Shown here in pieces: positions 26,859 to 35,342 of a stretch of DNA of 64,000 nucleotides (position 1 is its first letter; every line of letters begins with the position of its first letter). The notes beneath the pieces are model-generated. The model saw nothing but the letters and a program-made list of their open reading frames with translations, made no database searches and was not told the DNA's origin. Origin of the DNA: Nanoarchaeota archaeon (GTDB taxonomy: Archaea > EX4484-52 > LFW-46); assembly GCA_018897155.1 (NCBI GenBank), contig JAHILE010000029.1, positions 1 to 64,000 of the forward strand. Direction: 5' to 3'. Position numbers and translations under genes: made by a program.

Positions 26859-26921
26859 AATAATCCTCAAAAATAAATTGTTTTTTGGAATTATTAAATA
26901 TCCAACGCACTTACTTGCGCC

Positions 26922-27020
26922 AAAAATCCTTTCGCTTCGCTCTAGGCTTTTTAGCACAAATTTATTCCGGCGCGGCAATTTGTGATAAAAATCCTTTCGC
27001 TTCGCTCTAGGCTTTTTAGC
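26922..27020. repeat. Two identical 34-bp copies of the dispersed element arm
   Basis: 26922-26955 and 26987-27020 are identical over 34 bases, each containing AATCCTTTCGCTTCGCTC and TAGGCTTTTTAGC. Between them lies an inverted repeat ACAAATT...AATTTGT. The second copy ends next to the rfcS stop. Confidence 0.85.
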
Positions 27021-27968
27021 TCAATTGTCCAAAGCTGAGACTTGAGCTAAAAATGCTTCAATCTGCAAATCTTCAGTCCCGCCCTCAACAATTCGGAATT
27101 CATATTCTCCAAGCTTGTCAATCAGGGCTGCTTTTGATTTATCCGGAATGTCGATATGCAGAATTTCGCGATGAAACGCCTTTATTACATCGAGCCCTGA
27201 AAGCCCGCGCATAATCATTAAATCCGCCAGTTTCTTTCGCGCGTCCAAAAACTTCTTGTCAAGAGCCATTTTAAGAATTTCTTTTACTTCTTCGGGGCGC
27301 AAGGATGCTGCAACGGAATAAACGTCGTCTGCATCCACAGTTTTCTTGATTATAGACACTGACTGGAGAAGGTTTATTGCGCGCCTCATGTCGCCTTCAG
27401 CGACTCTCAGAAGCGAGTCCATTCCCGCCTTTGTGATTTCGAGCCCTTCAGTTTTCTCAATGCGGCGTATCTCGTTTTCAACATCTGCATCAGTCAATGG
27501 CTTGAAGCGGAAAATCGCGCATCTGGACTGTATCGGAGGAATCAGCTTTGATGAGTAATTGCACGAAAGAATAAATCTGGTGGTGTTTGTGTATTTTTCC
27601 ATTGTCCTGCGCATTGCCTGCTGTGCTTCCTGGGTAAGCGCATCAGATTCGTCAAGAAATATTATTTTGAAATCCGAATTGAACGGCTTTATTCTTGCAA
27701 AATCCTTTATTTTGCTTCTGACAACATTTATTCCTCTTTCGTCAGATGCATTCGTTTCCATGAAATTGCGCTTCCAATCCTCGCCGTAAATCTCCTTTGC
27801 AAGCGCTATTGCTGCAGTTGTTTTTCCGACTCCTGCAGGTCCTGTGAATAGCATGTTCGGAAGCGACTTTTCTTTTACAAAGGCCTTCAGCCTCCCGATT
27901 ATTTCCGAGTGCCCTACTATGTCGTTAAGGCGTTCCGGCCTGTATTTTTCTGTCCAGATTTCAAACAT
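27021..27968 (-). CDS. rfcS: Replication factor C small subunit (clamp loader)
   Basis: About 315 residues. AAA+ ATPase that loads PCNA. RFC box II is WTEKYRPERL. Walker A is GPAGVGKTTAAIALA, and Walker B is IIFLDESDAL. The arginine-finger SRC motif is IQSRCAIFRF. The C-terminal collar domain follows. The ATG at 27968 (MFEIWTEKYRP) fits the family. The large subunit is not in this window. Confidence 0.95.
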   Translation of the reverse strand: MFEIWTEKYRPERLNDIVGHSEIIGRLKAFVKEKSLPNMLFTGPAGVGKTTAAIALAKEIYGEDWKRNFMETNASDERGINVVRSKIKDFARIKPFNSDFKIIFLDESDALTQEAQQAMRRTMEKYTNTTRFILSCNYSSKLIPPIQSRCAIFRFKPLTDADVENEIRRIEKTEGLEITKAGMDSLLRVAEGDMRRAINLLQSVSIIKKTVDADDVYSVAASLRPEEVKEILKMALDKKFLDARKKLADLMIMRGLSGLDVIKAFHREILHIDIPDKSKAALIDKLGEYEFRIVEGGTEDLQIEAFLAQVSALDN

Positions 27969-27988
27969 GATCTTTTTCACCTACGCAC

Positions 27989-28402
27989 TTAATTCGCCAG
28001 CCGTATGTCAATGATTGTGCTTGTTCCGTTTCCTGTATCCACTTTGCACCTGCACATAGGGTCTGATTTTTGATCAACATAGTCTCCGCGGTTTGAATCG
28101 GCATCCAGAGGAACGCATACAGTGGGATATTTAAGGTCTGGTGATTTTGATAGCTCGCTGCATCCCCGTTCAAGCATTTTTTTGCTTAATACGTTATTAT
28201 ATCCGTATGAAAGCGCAAGAATCACCATCACTCCGAAAACAATTGCCATTAGCCATACTTTGCGGCTGCTTTTGGATGTGTCTGGCTCTACCTTTTCGGA
28301 GCAATACTCTTTCTTAGAATCTTTGGAAACGGCAGTTTCTTCAGGCTTTGTGTTTTTTACAGTGTTTTCAAGTTTATTTTTTTCATCTTTTGTTTTTGCC
28401 AT
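27989..28402 (-). CDS. Single-pass membrane hypothetical protein
   Basis: About 137 residues: a charged Lys/Glu-rich cytoplasmic N-terminus of about 48 residues, one transmembrane helix (VWLMAIVFGVMVILALSYGY), and an external domain with four cysteines that could form disulphides (RGCSELS, TVCVPL, PMCRCKV). It lies 20 bases before the rfcS start on the same strand, so the two may share a promoter. The function is unknown. Confidence 0.55.
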   Translation of the reverse strand: MAKTKDEKNKLENTVKNTKPEETAVSKDSKKEYCSEKVEPDTSKSSRKVWLMAIVFGVMVILALSYGYNNVLSKKMLERGCSELSKSPDLKYPTVCVPLDADSNRGDYVDQKSDPMCRCKVDTGNGTSTIIDIRLAN

Positions 28403-28548
28403 AATTATCACACAAGATGATACTTTTGCAGAAATAAAAAGATATTGTGGATTTAAATCCCGGCTATAACTCAGAATGTTTTATCATGCGACTTATCTGA
28501 CAAACATATTTATGATGCAAACACCATATATATACACATAACCTAATA

Positions 28549-30342
28549 ATGGTGTGTCTATTAATTTATGTGGTGTCTATGGTTCTTCGCGGATGGCTGA
28601 GAAGGAATTTTGAAAAAGTAAAAGAAGAAGAGCGGCTTTTCGAGGAAGAGGTAAATCGTTTTTCTATAGGTGCGCCCAGTAAGATTTTGGTTCTGCCGGA
28701 ACTGGACCAGATACTTCCAAAAAAAGGGGAAGAAAAAAATGTAAAGCAGTCTACGGATGTGCGATATGAATTGATACCTCCGTTTGCTTATGCGCGCATT
28801 TATTGGAGTGAGATTCAGGAAGGTCTAGTGTATGAGGTGTTGCAGCCTTCATTGAATTCCAAGGAAGAGGAGATTTTTGAAAAAATACGTTCGGGCCTTG
28901 CGAAAAGTATCGGGGTTGATATAGAGCAGTTTTCAAACAGCAAAAAAATGCTCGAGTATATTCAGGGCGAGGTACGTTCGGTAATTGATGAGCTAGGCAT
29001 CATTCTTGAACCTGGGCAGTATACACGCCTACTTTACTATATTTATATAAATTTTGTCGGCCTTAATGAAATAGAGCCTTTAATGCATGATTCATACATA
29101 GAAGACATTGGCTGCGACGGTGTTGGAGTGCCCATATATATCACCCATAAAAAGTATGGGAATCTGCGAACGAATATTAGCTATAATGATGTAAAACGAC
29201 TTCAAGAGTTCGTTGTAAAGCTTGCAGAACGTACTGGGAGATATATTTCATATGCGGAGCCCCTTCTTGACGGTTCACTTCCTGACGGCTCCCGTATACA
29301 GGCTACGCTTACATCTGATGTAACTACAAAAGGACCTACGTTTTCTATCAGAAAGTTCAAGGAAATCCCATATAGCGCACCTGATTTGATACGCATGAAA
29401 ACCGCATCTTCAGAGGTTATGGCATTCCTTTGGTTTGCAATAGAGCACAAACGAAACATACTTATTTGCGGAGGCACTGGTGCAGGAAAAACATCCTTCC
29501 TTAATTCACTTGTTTCATTTATTCCGCCTGATGATAAGATAGTCTCAATAGAAGATACGCGAGAATTGAATTTACCTCACGAAAACTGGATTCCGGCAGT
29601 ATCACGAGCAGGGTTTGGTACTGTTACAAAGGATGGCACCCGGTATGGCGAAATCTCGATGTTTGATCTTCTTAAGGAATCATTCAGGCAAAGACCTGAC
29701 TATGTGGTCGTAGGAGAAGTCCGAGGCACTGAAGCATCTGTTCTTTTTCAGGGAATGGCTTCCGGGCATCCTTCTTTAGGCACAATTCACGGAGGTTCTG
29801 TGGATGATATCATAAAGAGAATGGAAACACCTCCCATAAGCCTTCCGCCAAGCCTGCTCGAATCTCTTGATATTGTGGTGGTGATTACGCATTCGGACCA
29901 GTTCGGAAAATCCGCCCGCAGAATCAAGGAAATCGCCGAGATGGAAAATATAGATTCGGAAACAGGGCGCGTCAGGGTTATGAAAAGCTTTCAGTGGTCT
30001 CCTGTTCTTGATGTTTTTGAGAGGCACCATAGCACAATTCTTGACCGGATAGGAGCGGAATACGGGATTTCAATGAGTAAGATAGAGGAGGAGCTGAAAA
30101 ACCGCCAGAAAGTTTTGGAATGGCTCGTTAATAAGAAGACATTTGGCTTTATGGACGTATCAAATTATCTTGCTGAATACTATCGAAACAAGCAGAAAAT
30201 ATTGAAAGCTATTGAAGATGAAGAAGCTCCGGTTTTGGATAATCCGGCGTATAAGCCCAAGAAAAAAGGAATTAATATGGCGTTTTCTGCGCCGAAAATC
30301 ATTGCCTCTGGTGACCCAACTAGAGACGCGCTTGATATGTGA
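28549..30342 (+). CDS. Type II/IV secretion system ATPase (VirB11/TadA/FlaI-like)
   Basis: 597 residues. The N-terminal domain is variable. Walker A is CGGTGAGKTSFLNSL (about residues 305-319). The Asp box is SIEDTRELNLPH. Walker B is DYVVVGEVRG, followed by the His box region HPSLGTIHGGS. The family powers pilus, archaellum or secretion assembly at the membrane. No TadC/FlaJ-type platform protein, prepilin or prepilin peptidase lies next to it, which is unusual. The start may be ATG 28549 or ATG 28576. Confidence 0.88.
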   Translation: MVCLLIYVVSMVLRGWLRRNFEKVKEEERLFEEEVNRFSIGAPSKILVLPELDQILPKKGEEKNVKQSTDVRYELIPPFAYARIYWSEIQEGLVYEVLQPSLNSKEEEIFEKIRSGLAKSIGVDIEQFSNSKKMLEYIQGEVRSVIDELGIILEPGQYTRLLYYIYINFVGLNEIEPLMHDSYIEDIGCDGVGVPIYITHKKYGNLRTNISYNDVKRLQEFVVKLAERTGRYISYAEPLLDGSLPDGSRIQATLTSDVTTKGPTFSIRKFKEIPYSAPDLIRMKTASSEVMAFLWFAIEHKRNILICGGTGAGKTSFLNSLVSFIPPDDKIVSIEDTRELNLPHENWIPAVSRAGFGTVTKDGTRYGEISMFDLLKESFRQRPDYVVVGEVRGTEASVLFQGMASGHPSLGTIHGGSVDDIIKRMETPPISLPPSLLESLDIVVVITHSDQFGKSARRIKEIAEMENIDSETGRVRVMKSFQWSPVLDVFERHHSTILDRIGAEYGISMSKIEEELKNRQKVLEWLVNKKTFGFMDVSNYLAEYYRNKQKILKAIEDEEAPVLDNPAYKPKKKGINMAFSAPKIIASGDPTRDALDM

Positions 30343-30452
30343 TGCTTTTGAATAGGGTTCTAAGAAGTTGTCGCGTTTTATTAGCATGTATACTAAATTA
30401 CGGAGCATATTCTAATTTACAATTTTTATATAAAAAACAAAAAAAGAACAAT

Positions 30453-30537
30453 CGCGGGCAAGAATCATCTCGTTCGCTTGAGCGAATTCGAAGCCTTTTC
30501 GGCAAACCTATCGAGGAATGCCGAAAAGTCACCCGCG
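30453..30537. repeat. Dispersed palindromic element, bounded by CGCGGG/CCCGCG
   Basis: Read on the minus strand it has CTTTTCGG, CCGAAAAGGCTTCGAA, the hairpin TTCGCT-CA-AGCGAA and CGAGATGATT. The element is enclosed by a 6-bp inverted repeat. It fills the gap between the secretion ATPase and MC1 genes and is part of a spurious 75-codon frame. Confidence 0.7.
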
Positions 30538-30557
30538 AATTTAATATTTTTAGGAAT

Positions 30558-30830
30558 TTACTTTAGCTTTCCTAGCCTATCAATTCCTAGTTTTTTAACA
30601 TTTGGCTTCCATACTTTTGCGCCCATCCATTCGGGAGCATTTTCCGGAGCAGCAACCTGTTTTCTTGAGCCCTTGAAGATGTGTATCTTCTTGGTTCCGC
30701 GCTCTCTTAGCTTGATATCAGTATATCCGCGGTTTGCCGCTTTTAAAGCCGCCTGTCTTGGCTGCGATCCTGTAAATACGCCAACTTCCTTGTTTCCCTG
30801 TCTTAGGGAAAAGTACCTTTTTTCTGCCAT
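30558..30830 (-). CDS. MC1-family chromosomal protein
   Basis: About 90 residues, small and basic. The signature GVFTGSQPRQAALKAANRG, followed by LRERGTKKIHIFKG and PEWMGAKVWKPNVKKL, closely fits methanogen chromosomal protein 1. MC1 binds DNA as a monomer, bends it strongly and acts as the main architectural protein where histones or Alba are reduced. It begins at ATG 30830 behind a GAGTGATGA SD-like motif. Confidence 0.92.
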   Translation of the reverse strand: MAEKRYFSLRQGNKEVGVFTGSQPRQAALKAANRGYTDIKLRERGTKKIHIFKGSRKQVAAPENAPEWMGAKVWKPNVKKLGIDRLGKLK

Positions 30831-30924
30831 ATTCATCACTCATTTTTTCAAAATATTCTAACTATGTATTGGTTATACTATAACTATGCGCGTATGTAGT
30901 ATATATACTTTTTCAATAGAAGCC

Positions 30925-31030
30925 GACCATAGCCGAAAAATCGTTTTCAAGCTTAAAAAGATGAGCGTTAGGCAACCGACTAATCGGCTGGCGCTTGGGG
31001 CGCATTGCTTCGCAACGCACATGTTCTTGT
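30925..31030. other. Structured intergenic region of unknown type
   Basis: Downstream of tRNA-Ser lie two potential hairpins: one around CCGA-CTAA-TCGG (30976-30989), enclosed by AGCG/CGCT, and one with GCATTGC-TTC-GCAACGC (31002-31018). A TATA-like GTATATATAC lies at about 30899-30908. Sixteen bases here (30981-30996) also occur, inverted, in the tRNA-Val(TAC) intron. It could be a small RNA, but no class is assigned. Confidence 0.25.
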
Positions 31031-31041
31031 AAGATTATGAG

Positions 31042-31226
31042 CGTCGGGAGAGAGATTTGAACTCTCGAGTCCTTGCGGACACCAGCTCTCGGGAAACTTT
31101 CCAGGCTGGCGCCATCTACTCCGCTCATTCAGGGATTATTTCAATAATATTGCGCGAGTGGACGCGAGTCCACTTTAAATGCATTTTGACATTCCTGACG
31201 AGCGCACCGAGCTAGGCGACCCCGAC
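31042..31226 (-). tRNA. tRNA-Ser(GGA) with two introns
   Basis: The acceptor strands are GTCGGGG (31220-31226) and TCCCGAC (31043-31049), with discriminator G at 31042. The D-stem is GCC/GGC. The anticodon stem is CCAGC/GCTGG with loop CTGGAA...A, anticodon GGA at 31100-31102. The variable arm is long (GTCC-GCAA-GGAC), as expected for Ser. The T-arm is GAGAG-TTCAAAT-CTCTC. An 11-base intron occupies 31088-31098 at the canonical 37/38 site. A second intron of about 88-91 bases (about 31116-31206) interrupts the D-loop. It contains the perfect hairpin GTGGAC-GCGA-GTCCAC, and its ends pair as CGCTC/GAGCG. With both removed the RNA is about 83 nt. Confidence 0.85.
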
Positions 31227-31280
31227 ACAATGCCTTATTTTTGATTCAATCATTTAAAAGCTATTCGATTATTTATATGT

Positions 31281-32843
31281 ATGAAAGTTTCCGAAAAAAC
31301 TCTTGCACGCAGCCTTATAGAAAAAATACTATCCGGTGAGGTGAGTAAAGAAGGCCAGTTGAATGCGGAAAAGGCGCGCATTTCATCAAAACTGGGTGCA
31401 TCAAAAATCCTTCGCAATTCAGATATCCTTAAATATGCAACGCAGAAAGAGCGCGAAAAGCTTGCAATTCTTGTCAAAAAGCCGATAAGAACGCTTTCAG
31501 GCGTTGCAATTGTTGCGGTAATGGCAAGGCCCGGCGAATGCCCTGGAAAGTGCATCTACTGCCCGCAGGGCGAGAATGCGCCGAAAAGCTACACCGGAAA
31601 GGAGCCGGCAGCCCGCAGGGCGAAGATGTTTGATTACGACCCGTTTGTGCAGGTTACAAAGCGCGTGGAGCAATTAAAAGCAGTTGGCCATAGCATTGAT
31701 AAAATAGAGCTTATCGTGATGGGCGGAACCTTTTTGTCGTATCCTAAGCAAGAGCAGGCGCTTTTTGTCAAGCGGTGCTTTGACGCGCTTAACAGAATCG
31801 ATTCTAAGACCTTGATTGAAGCTCAAAAAATCAACGAAACCGCAAAATCAAGATGTGTGGGCTTGACTATCGAGACGCGCCCGGATTTCTGCAAAAAAGA
31901 GCACATAGATACCATGCTTCTGCTCGGGGCTACGCGCGTGGAACTCGGCGTTCAGACACTGTCAGACGCAATTTATAAAAAAATAAGGCGCGGGCATATG
32001 ATTAAAGACGTAGTCGAAGCAACGCGGCTTATGAAAGATTCCGGCTTGAAGGTTGTTTATCATATGATGCCCGGGCTTCTCCAGAGTAGAAAGCAGGATC
32101 TTGCAATGTTCAAAAAACTGTTTAATGATCCTGATTTTCGGCCGGACATGCTGAAAATTTATCCAACGCTTGTTGTTTGCGGCACAGGGCTTTATGATCT
32201 TTGGAAGAGCGGAAAATACAAGCCGCTTGAAAATGAAGAAGCTGCAGAGCTTGTTGCCGAAATAAAAAAGAACATTCCACATTACTGCAGGATAATGAGG
32301 GTGCAGCGTGACATTCCTCGAGACCAGATTGCGGCCGGCGTTACTGCGGGGAATCTTCGAGAATTAGCCCGGCAAAAACTGAAAGCAATAGGTGAAAAAT
32401 GCAAATGCATCAGGTGCAGGGAGGTTGGGCATACGGATTTTAAGCAAAATACATTTGATGGTGTTGTGCAGTTTTGCGAAAAATATCGGGCCTCAGAAGG
32501 AACGGAATATTTCATATCTTTAGAGGATAAAAATCGCGAAGTTCTCTACGGTTATTTGCGCCTGCGCATACTGGCAAGGCCATTTCGAAAAGAGCTTTCC
32601 GGAAAAACATCCGTTGTTCGCGAGCTGAAAATATTCGGCACATCAGTTCCTATTGGCGAAAAACAAACAGGCGCAATACAGCACAAAGGGCTTGGGAAGC
32701 GGCTGATGAAATTTGCCGAGGAGTTGTCAAAAAAAGAAGGCGCGCATAAAATTGTTGTGATTGCAGCGGTCGGGACGCGCGATTATTACCGCGCTCTAGA
32801 GTATTTTGATGATGGCGCGTATGTCTCGAAAAAACTGATATAA
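31281..32843 (+). CDS. elp3: Elp3-type radical SAM tRNA acetyltransferase
   Basis: 520 residues. Elongator subunit 3 modifies wobble uridine by carboxymethylation. The radical-SAM cluster motif is ECPGKCIYCPQG (about residues 87-98). MGGTFLSYP and the TIETRPDFC segment are typical of the family. The C-terminal GNAT domain (from about residue 390) ends with IQHKGLGKRLMKFAEELSKK, the acetyl-CoA loop. The only Elp subunit in archaea is Elp3, so it works alone. The start is ATG 31281. Confidence 0.93.
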   Translation: MKVSEKTLARSLIEKILSGEVSKEGQLNAEKARISSKLGASKILRNSDILKYATQKEREKLAILVKKPIRTLSGVAIVAVMARPGECPGKCIYCPQGENAPKSYTGKEPAARRAKMFDYDPFVQVTKRVEQLKAVGHSIDKIELIVMGGTFLSYPKQEQALFVKRCFDALNRIDSKTLIEAQKINETAKSRCVGLTIETRPDFCKKEHIDTMLLLGATRVELGVQTLSDAIYKKIRRGHMIKDVVEATRLMKDSGLKVVYHMMPGLLQSRKQDLAMFKKLFNDPDFRPDMLKIYPTLVVCGTGLYDLWKSGKYKPLENEEAAELVAEIKKNIPHYCRIMRVQRDIPRDQIAAGVTAGNLRELARQKLKAIGEKCKCIRCREVGHTDFKQNTFDGVVQFCEKYRASEGTEYFISLEDKNREVLYGYLRLRILARPFRKELSGKTSVVRELKIFGTSVPIGEKQTGAIQHKGLGKRLMKFAEELSKKEGAHKIVVIAAVGTRDYYRALEYFDDGAYVSKKLI

Positions 32844-32874
32844 AACTTTGTTGAGTAATTATATGTGGTGGATT

Positions 32875-33609
32875 ATGTTGTATGTTGTAAGTCTCGGGCT
32901 TCATGACGAGAATGATATTTCGCTGCGCGGAATCGATGCGTTGAAAAAATGCAAGAGCATTTTTATTGAAACATATACCTCTTCAATCAAGATAGATTTT
33001 GAATCCCTTGAGAAAATCGCAGGCAACAAAATAGAGCTTCTTGACAGACGCGGCGTTGAAGAATCCGGCGTGATTCTGGAATCTGCAAAATCGCGCGATA
33101 CCGCATTTATTGTACCTGGAGACGCGCTTTCTGCGACAACTCATCATCAGGTTGTTTTTGATGCTCGAAAGGCAGGCATAGATGTCGAAATAATTCATGG
33201 TTCATCAATATTCAGTGCAATTGCTGAGACAGGTCTTTCGCTTTATAAGTTCGGAATGACTGTATCACTTCCAAAGCCGCAAGAAAATTATTTTCCGGAA
33301 TCGCCGTATATGAACATACTTGCGAACAAAAAAAGAGGGCTGCATACGCTGATTCTTCTTGACATCGGAATGACTGCAAAAGAAGGCATTGAAATTCTTT
33401 TGGAACTTGAAAAGAAAGTCGGGAAAAAACTATTCACAGAAAAAACAAAGCTTGTTGCAGTCGCGCATCTTGGAGTTAAAAGCACAATAAAATACGGACC
33501 GATTTCCGAGCTGAAAAAAGCAGACTTTGGAGCAATGCCGCATACGCTGATCCTGCCTGGTGATATGCATTTCTTAGAAGAGGATTTTGTTTCGCAGTTT
33601 GCGATTTGA
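32875..33609 (+). CDS. dphB: Diphthine synthase
   Basis: About 244 residues. A SAM-dependent methyltransferase that methylates the modified histidine of aEF2 during diphthamide synthesis. The N-terminus MLYVVSLGLHDENDISLRG and the internal GDALSATTHHQVVFDARK are diagnostic. A GSSIFSAIAETGLSLYKFG segment follows. The ATG at 32875 matches the family start better than the in-frame upstream codons at 32848-32874. It follows elp3 closely, so translation-modification genes are clustered. Confidence 0.92.
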   Translation: MLYVVSLGLHDENDISLRGIDALKKCKSIFIETYTSSIKIDFESLEKIAGNKIELLDRRGVEESGVILESAKSRDTAFIVPGDALSATTHHQVVFDARKAGIDVEIIHGSSIFSAIAETGLSLYKFGMTVSLPKPQENYFPESPYMNILANKKRGLHTLILLDIGMTAKEGIEILLELEKKVGKKLFTEKTKLVAVAHLGVKSTIKYGPISELKKADFGAMPHTLILPGDMHFLEEDFVSQFAI

Positions 33610-33616
33610 TACAAAT

Positions 33617-34519
33617 TCATGCAAGCGTGCCTATTTTCTGCCCCATTTTTATTTCTGCCCCGCGCACCAAGTCGCCAAAAGTTATTACGCCGCTTTCAAA
33701 TAAAAGCACAACTGTCGAGCCTATTTCAAATCTGCCGATTTCTTCTCCTTTCTCTATCGGAATTTTTTTAGAATATGTTTTCTTTAACGCCATATTGCAC
33801 GAAGTATCAAATGCAGCATTTTCGTAAGTCGCGCATATCTTTCCGACAACACACGCGCCCACTTTTACAATTGCAATCGTGTTTTTCCGGCATTCCAAAT
33901 ACGTTATCAAGCGCTCGTTTTTTGAGAATAGGTTTTCTATTGTTTCTGAAGATATCTTATTCACACAAAAAAGGCTGCCTGGAATGTATTGATATCCCGC
34001 GATTTTTCCGGAAATCGGTGCGTGTATTCTGTGGTAGTTTTTCGGCGCAAGATATATTGTTAGGAAACTGCCGTTCTCGAATTTTGAGGCAAGCGCACCA
34101 TCTTCAAGAAGACTCTCAAGCATGTAAATTTTTCCCTTTGCCTGAATGAGCATATTTTTTTCTATTGCGCCGAATTCCATCATTTTACCATCTACAGGAG
34201 AAATTACCGAATTTTTTGAAACATCAATTTTCCGAATTCCGGATTTTAGTTCGCGTGTAAAGAATTCGTCGAATGTCTGAAAATCGTAAGCGTCTTTTTT
34301 GGATTCCGACATATTGACTCCAAACAGCACGCAGTAGCTGCTTATCCAGGGGATGAGAATTATTTTTGGAAGTTTTTTTTTCGCTAGTTTCCCAAGCGCG
34401 CGGCTAATGAATTCTTTTGGAAAAACTTTGAATGCAAAAACAATGATTTTACTAAATAGATTCATAAACATTATTGCCTGCGCGTTATTATATTCTTTGC
34501 ACATCTGGGCGCGAGTCAA
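33617..34519 (-). CDS. psd: Phosphatidylserine/archaetidylserine decarboxylase
   Basis: Up to 300 residues. A pyruvoyl enzyme that converts (archaetidyl)serine lipid to the ethanolamine form. FFTREL and SPVDGKMMEFG match the proenzyme family. NYHRIHAPISGKI carries the conserved His. The self-cleavage motif appears as IGST in FEIGSTVVLLFE, where most members have LGST or GGST. The long form is more like the bacterial proenzyme than the short archaeal type. The frame opens at TTG 34519. ATG codons at 34504 and 34465 are better start candidates. Confidence 0.88.
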   Translation of the reverse strand: MTRAQMCKEYNNAQAIMFMNLFSKIIVFAFKVFPKEFISRALGKLAKKKLPKIILIPWISSYCVLFGVNMSESKKDAYDFQTFDEFFTRELKSGIRKIDVSKNSVISPVDGKMMEFGAIEKNMLIQAKGKIYMLESLLEDGALASKFENGSFLTIYLAPKNYHRIHAPISGKIAGYQYIPGSLFCVNKISSETIENLFSKNERLITYLECRKNTIAIVKVGACVVGKICATYENAAFDTSCNMALKKTYSKKIPIEKGEEIGRFEIGSTVVLLFESGVITFGDLVRGAEIKMGQKIGTLA

Positions 34520-34553
34520 GTCTTTTAAAGATTATTCATTAAGGTTTTTGCAT

Positions 34554-34670
34554 AGGTCCGTGGTCTAGTCATGCGATTGCATAGCAATTTTCCTTATGCT
34601 CCGTATGAGAAATTGGTATGACGCCGCACTCACACTGCGGAGATCCTGAGTTCAATCCTCAGCGGACCTA
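34554..34670 (+). tRNA. tRNA-Val(CAC) with a 44-base D-loop intron
   Basis: Acceptor AGGTCCG/CGGACCT with discriminator A. D-stem GTC (34563-34565)/GAC (34620-34622). Anticodon arm CCGCA-CTCACAC-TGCGG, anticodon CAC. T-arm CTGAG-TTCAATC-CTCAG. The D-loop is interrupted by bases 34569-34612. The intron has stems CATGCG/CGTATG and GCATA/TATGC. The junctions fit a bulge-helix-bulge with bulges AGT and AAT, each cut after the second base. This gives D-loop TAGTTGGTAT and a 73-nt tRNA. The mature D-arm matches that of tRNA-Val(TAC). Confidence 0.9.
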
Positions 34671-34692
34671 TTTTCATTTTTGAATTACCCTA

Positions 34693-34753
34693 TGCATCGA
34701 AAAAATGAAAAGCCGCGAGTTGCGCGTTAACGCAACGAACGGATTTTTCGCCA
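34693..34753. repeat. Divergent copy of the dispersed palindromic element
   Basis: On the minus strand it reads AAAAATCCGTTCG, the palindrome GTTGCG-TTAA-CGC(G)CAAC and GCGGCTTTTC, matching the AAAATCC...GGCTTTT arm of the other copies. It lies between tRNA-Val and the cysteine-cluster gene. Confidence 0.5.
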
Positions 34754-34798
34754 TCACACTATGTTTTGGGCGAAAACCATTTCATGAGGTGAATTTAA

Positions 34799-35074
34799 TT
34801 GTTAAATGAGAATAATTGGGCCGCCAAATTAAAGCGGACTGCAACCGCATTTTTACCGATCGACAAAAGCCGCAAAGGCAATTGCATTCAATGCGGAAAA
34901 TGCTGCGAACTTCCTGTTAAGTGCCCTTTCCTTTACAAAAAAGACGGAAGGAATTATTGCCGGATTTATAATGTGCGCCCGCTAAATTGCAGGAAATATC
35001 CGCGAACTGAAAGCGAGTGGCTGACAAAAGAGACTTGCGGTTATTGTTTTGATGCTGTAAAAAAGCAAAATTAG
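34799..35074 (+). CDS. YkgJ-like cysteine cluster protein
   Basis: 91 residues. The core CIQCGKCCELPVKCPF, with later NYCRIYNVRPLNCRKYP and TCGYC, is the CxxCxxCC zinc/iron-chelating cluster of the YkgJ/UPF0153 family. The role of the family is not established. The start is TTG at 34799, chosen because GAGGTG lies 8 bases upstream and no ATG is in frame before the cluster. Confidence 0.8.
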   Translation: MLNENNWAAKLKRTATAFLPIDKSRKGNCIQCGKCCELPVKCPFLYKKDGRNYCRIYNVRPLNCRKYPRTESEWLTKETCGYCFDAVKKQN

Positions 35075-35162
35075 GCAAAACACGTCTTTATAAATTTTAG
35101 TGGATTAGTATATGATGCACAAATCGAACACTTAGACAACTATACGAAACTATTAATTGATT

Positions 35163-35205
35163 TTGAGGCAATGCCTCAAAAGCTTCGAATGAAGTGAGAT
35201 GAGTT
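35163..35205. repeat. Half copy of the dispersed element
   Basis: A stem TTGAGGCA-A-TGCCTCAA (35163-35179) is followed by AGCTTCGAATGAAG and TGAGATGAGTTTT. The closest relative is the copy inside the aminotransferase gene (38701-38762). The sequence from 35075 to 35797 otherwise holds only repeats and a doubtful frame. Confidence 0.6.
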
Positions 35206-35342
35206 TTATGCCTTTTGGCAATCAAAAATAAGCGTCACACAACCAATATCGAAAATAGCAAATTGCTTAACTTTTTAAGCGCATGAGAACTGGATTGTGG
35301 AATGTTTGTGCATTTTTAATCATTTCCAATATTCATTGGATT

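Noticed and set aside
26859-26978. N-terminal 40 codons of the hypothetical gene at 26238
   Set aside because: They translate a repeat copy (26922-26955). The internal ATG at 26858 is the better start.
30339-30566. 75-codon frame after the secretion ATPase
   Set aside because: It starts in the ATPase stop and runs through a dispersed palindromic element. The composition follows the repeat, not a protein.
31042-31127. Split or trans-spliced tRNA-Ser half gene
   Set aside because: A matching 5' half lies only about 90 bases upstream on the same strand, so a D-loop intron in one transcript is simpler.
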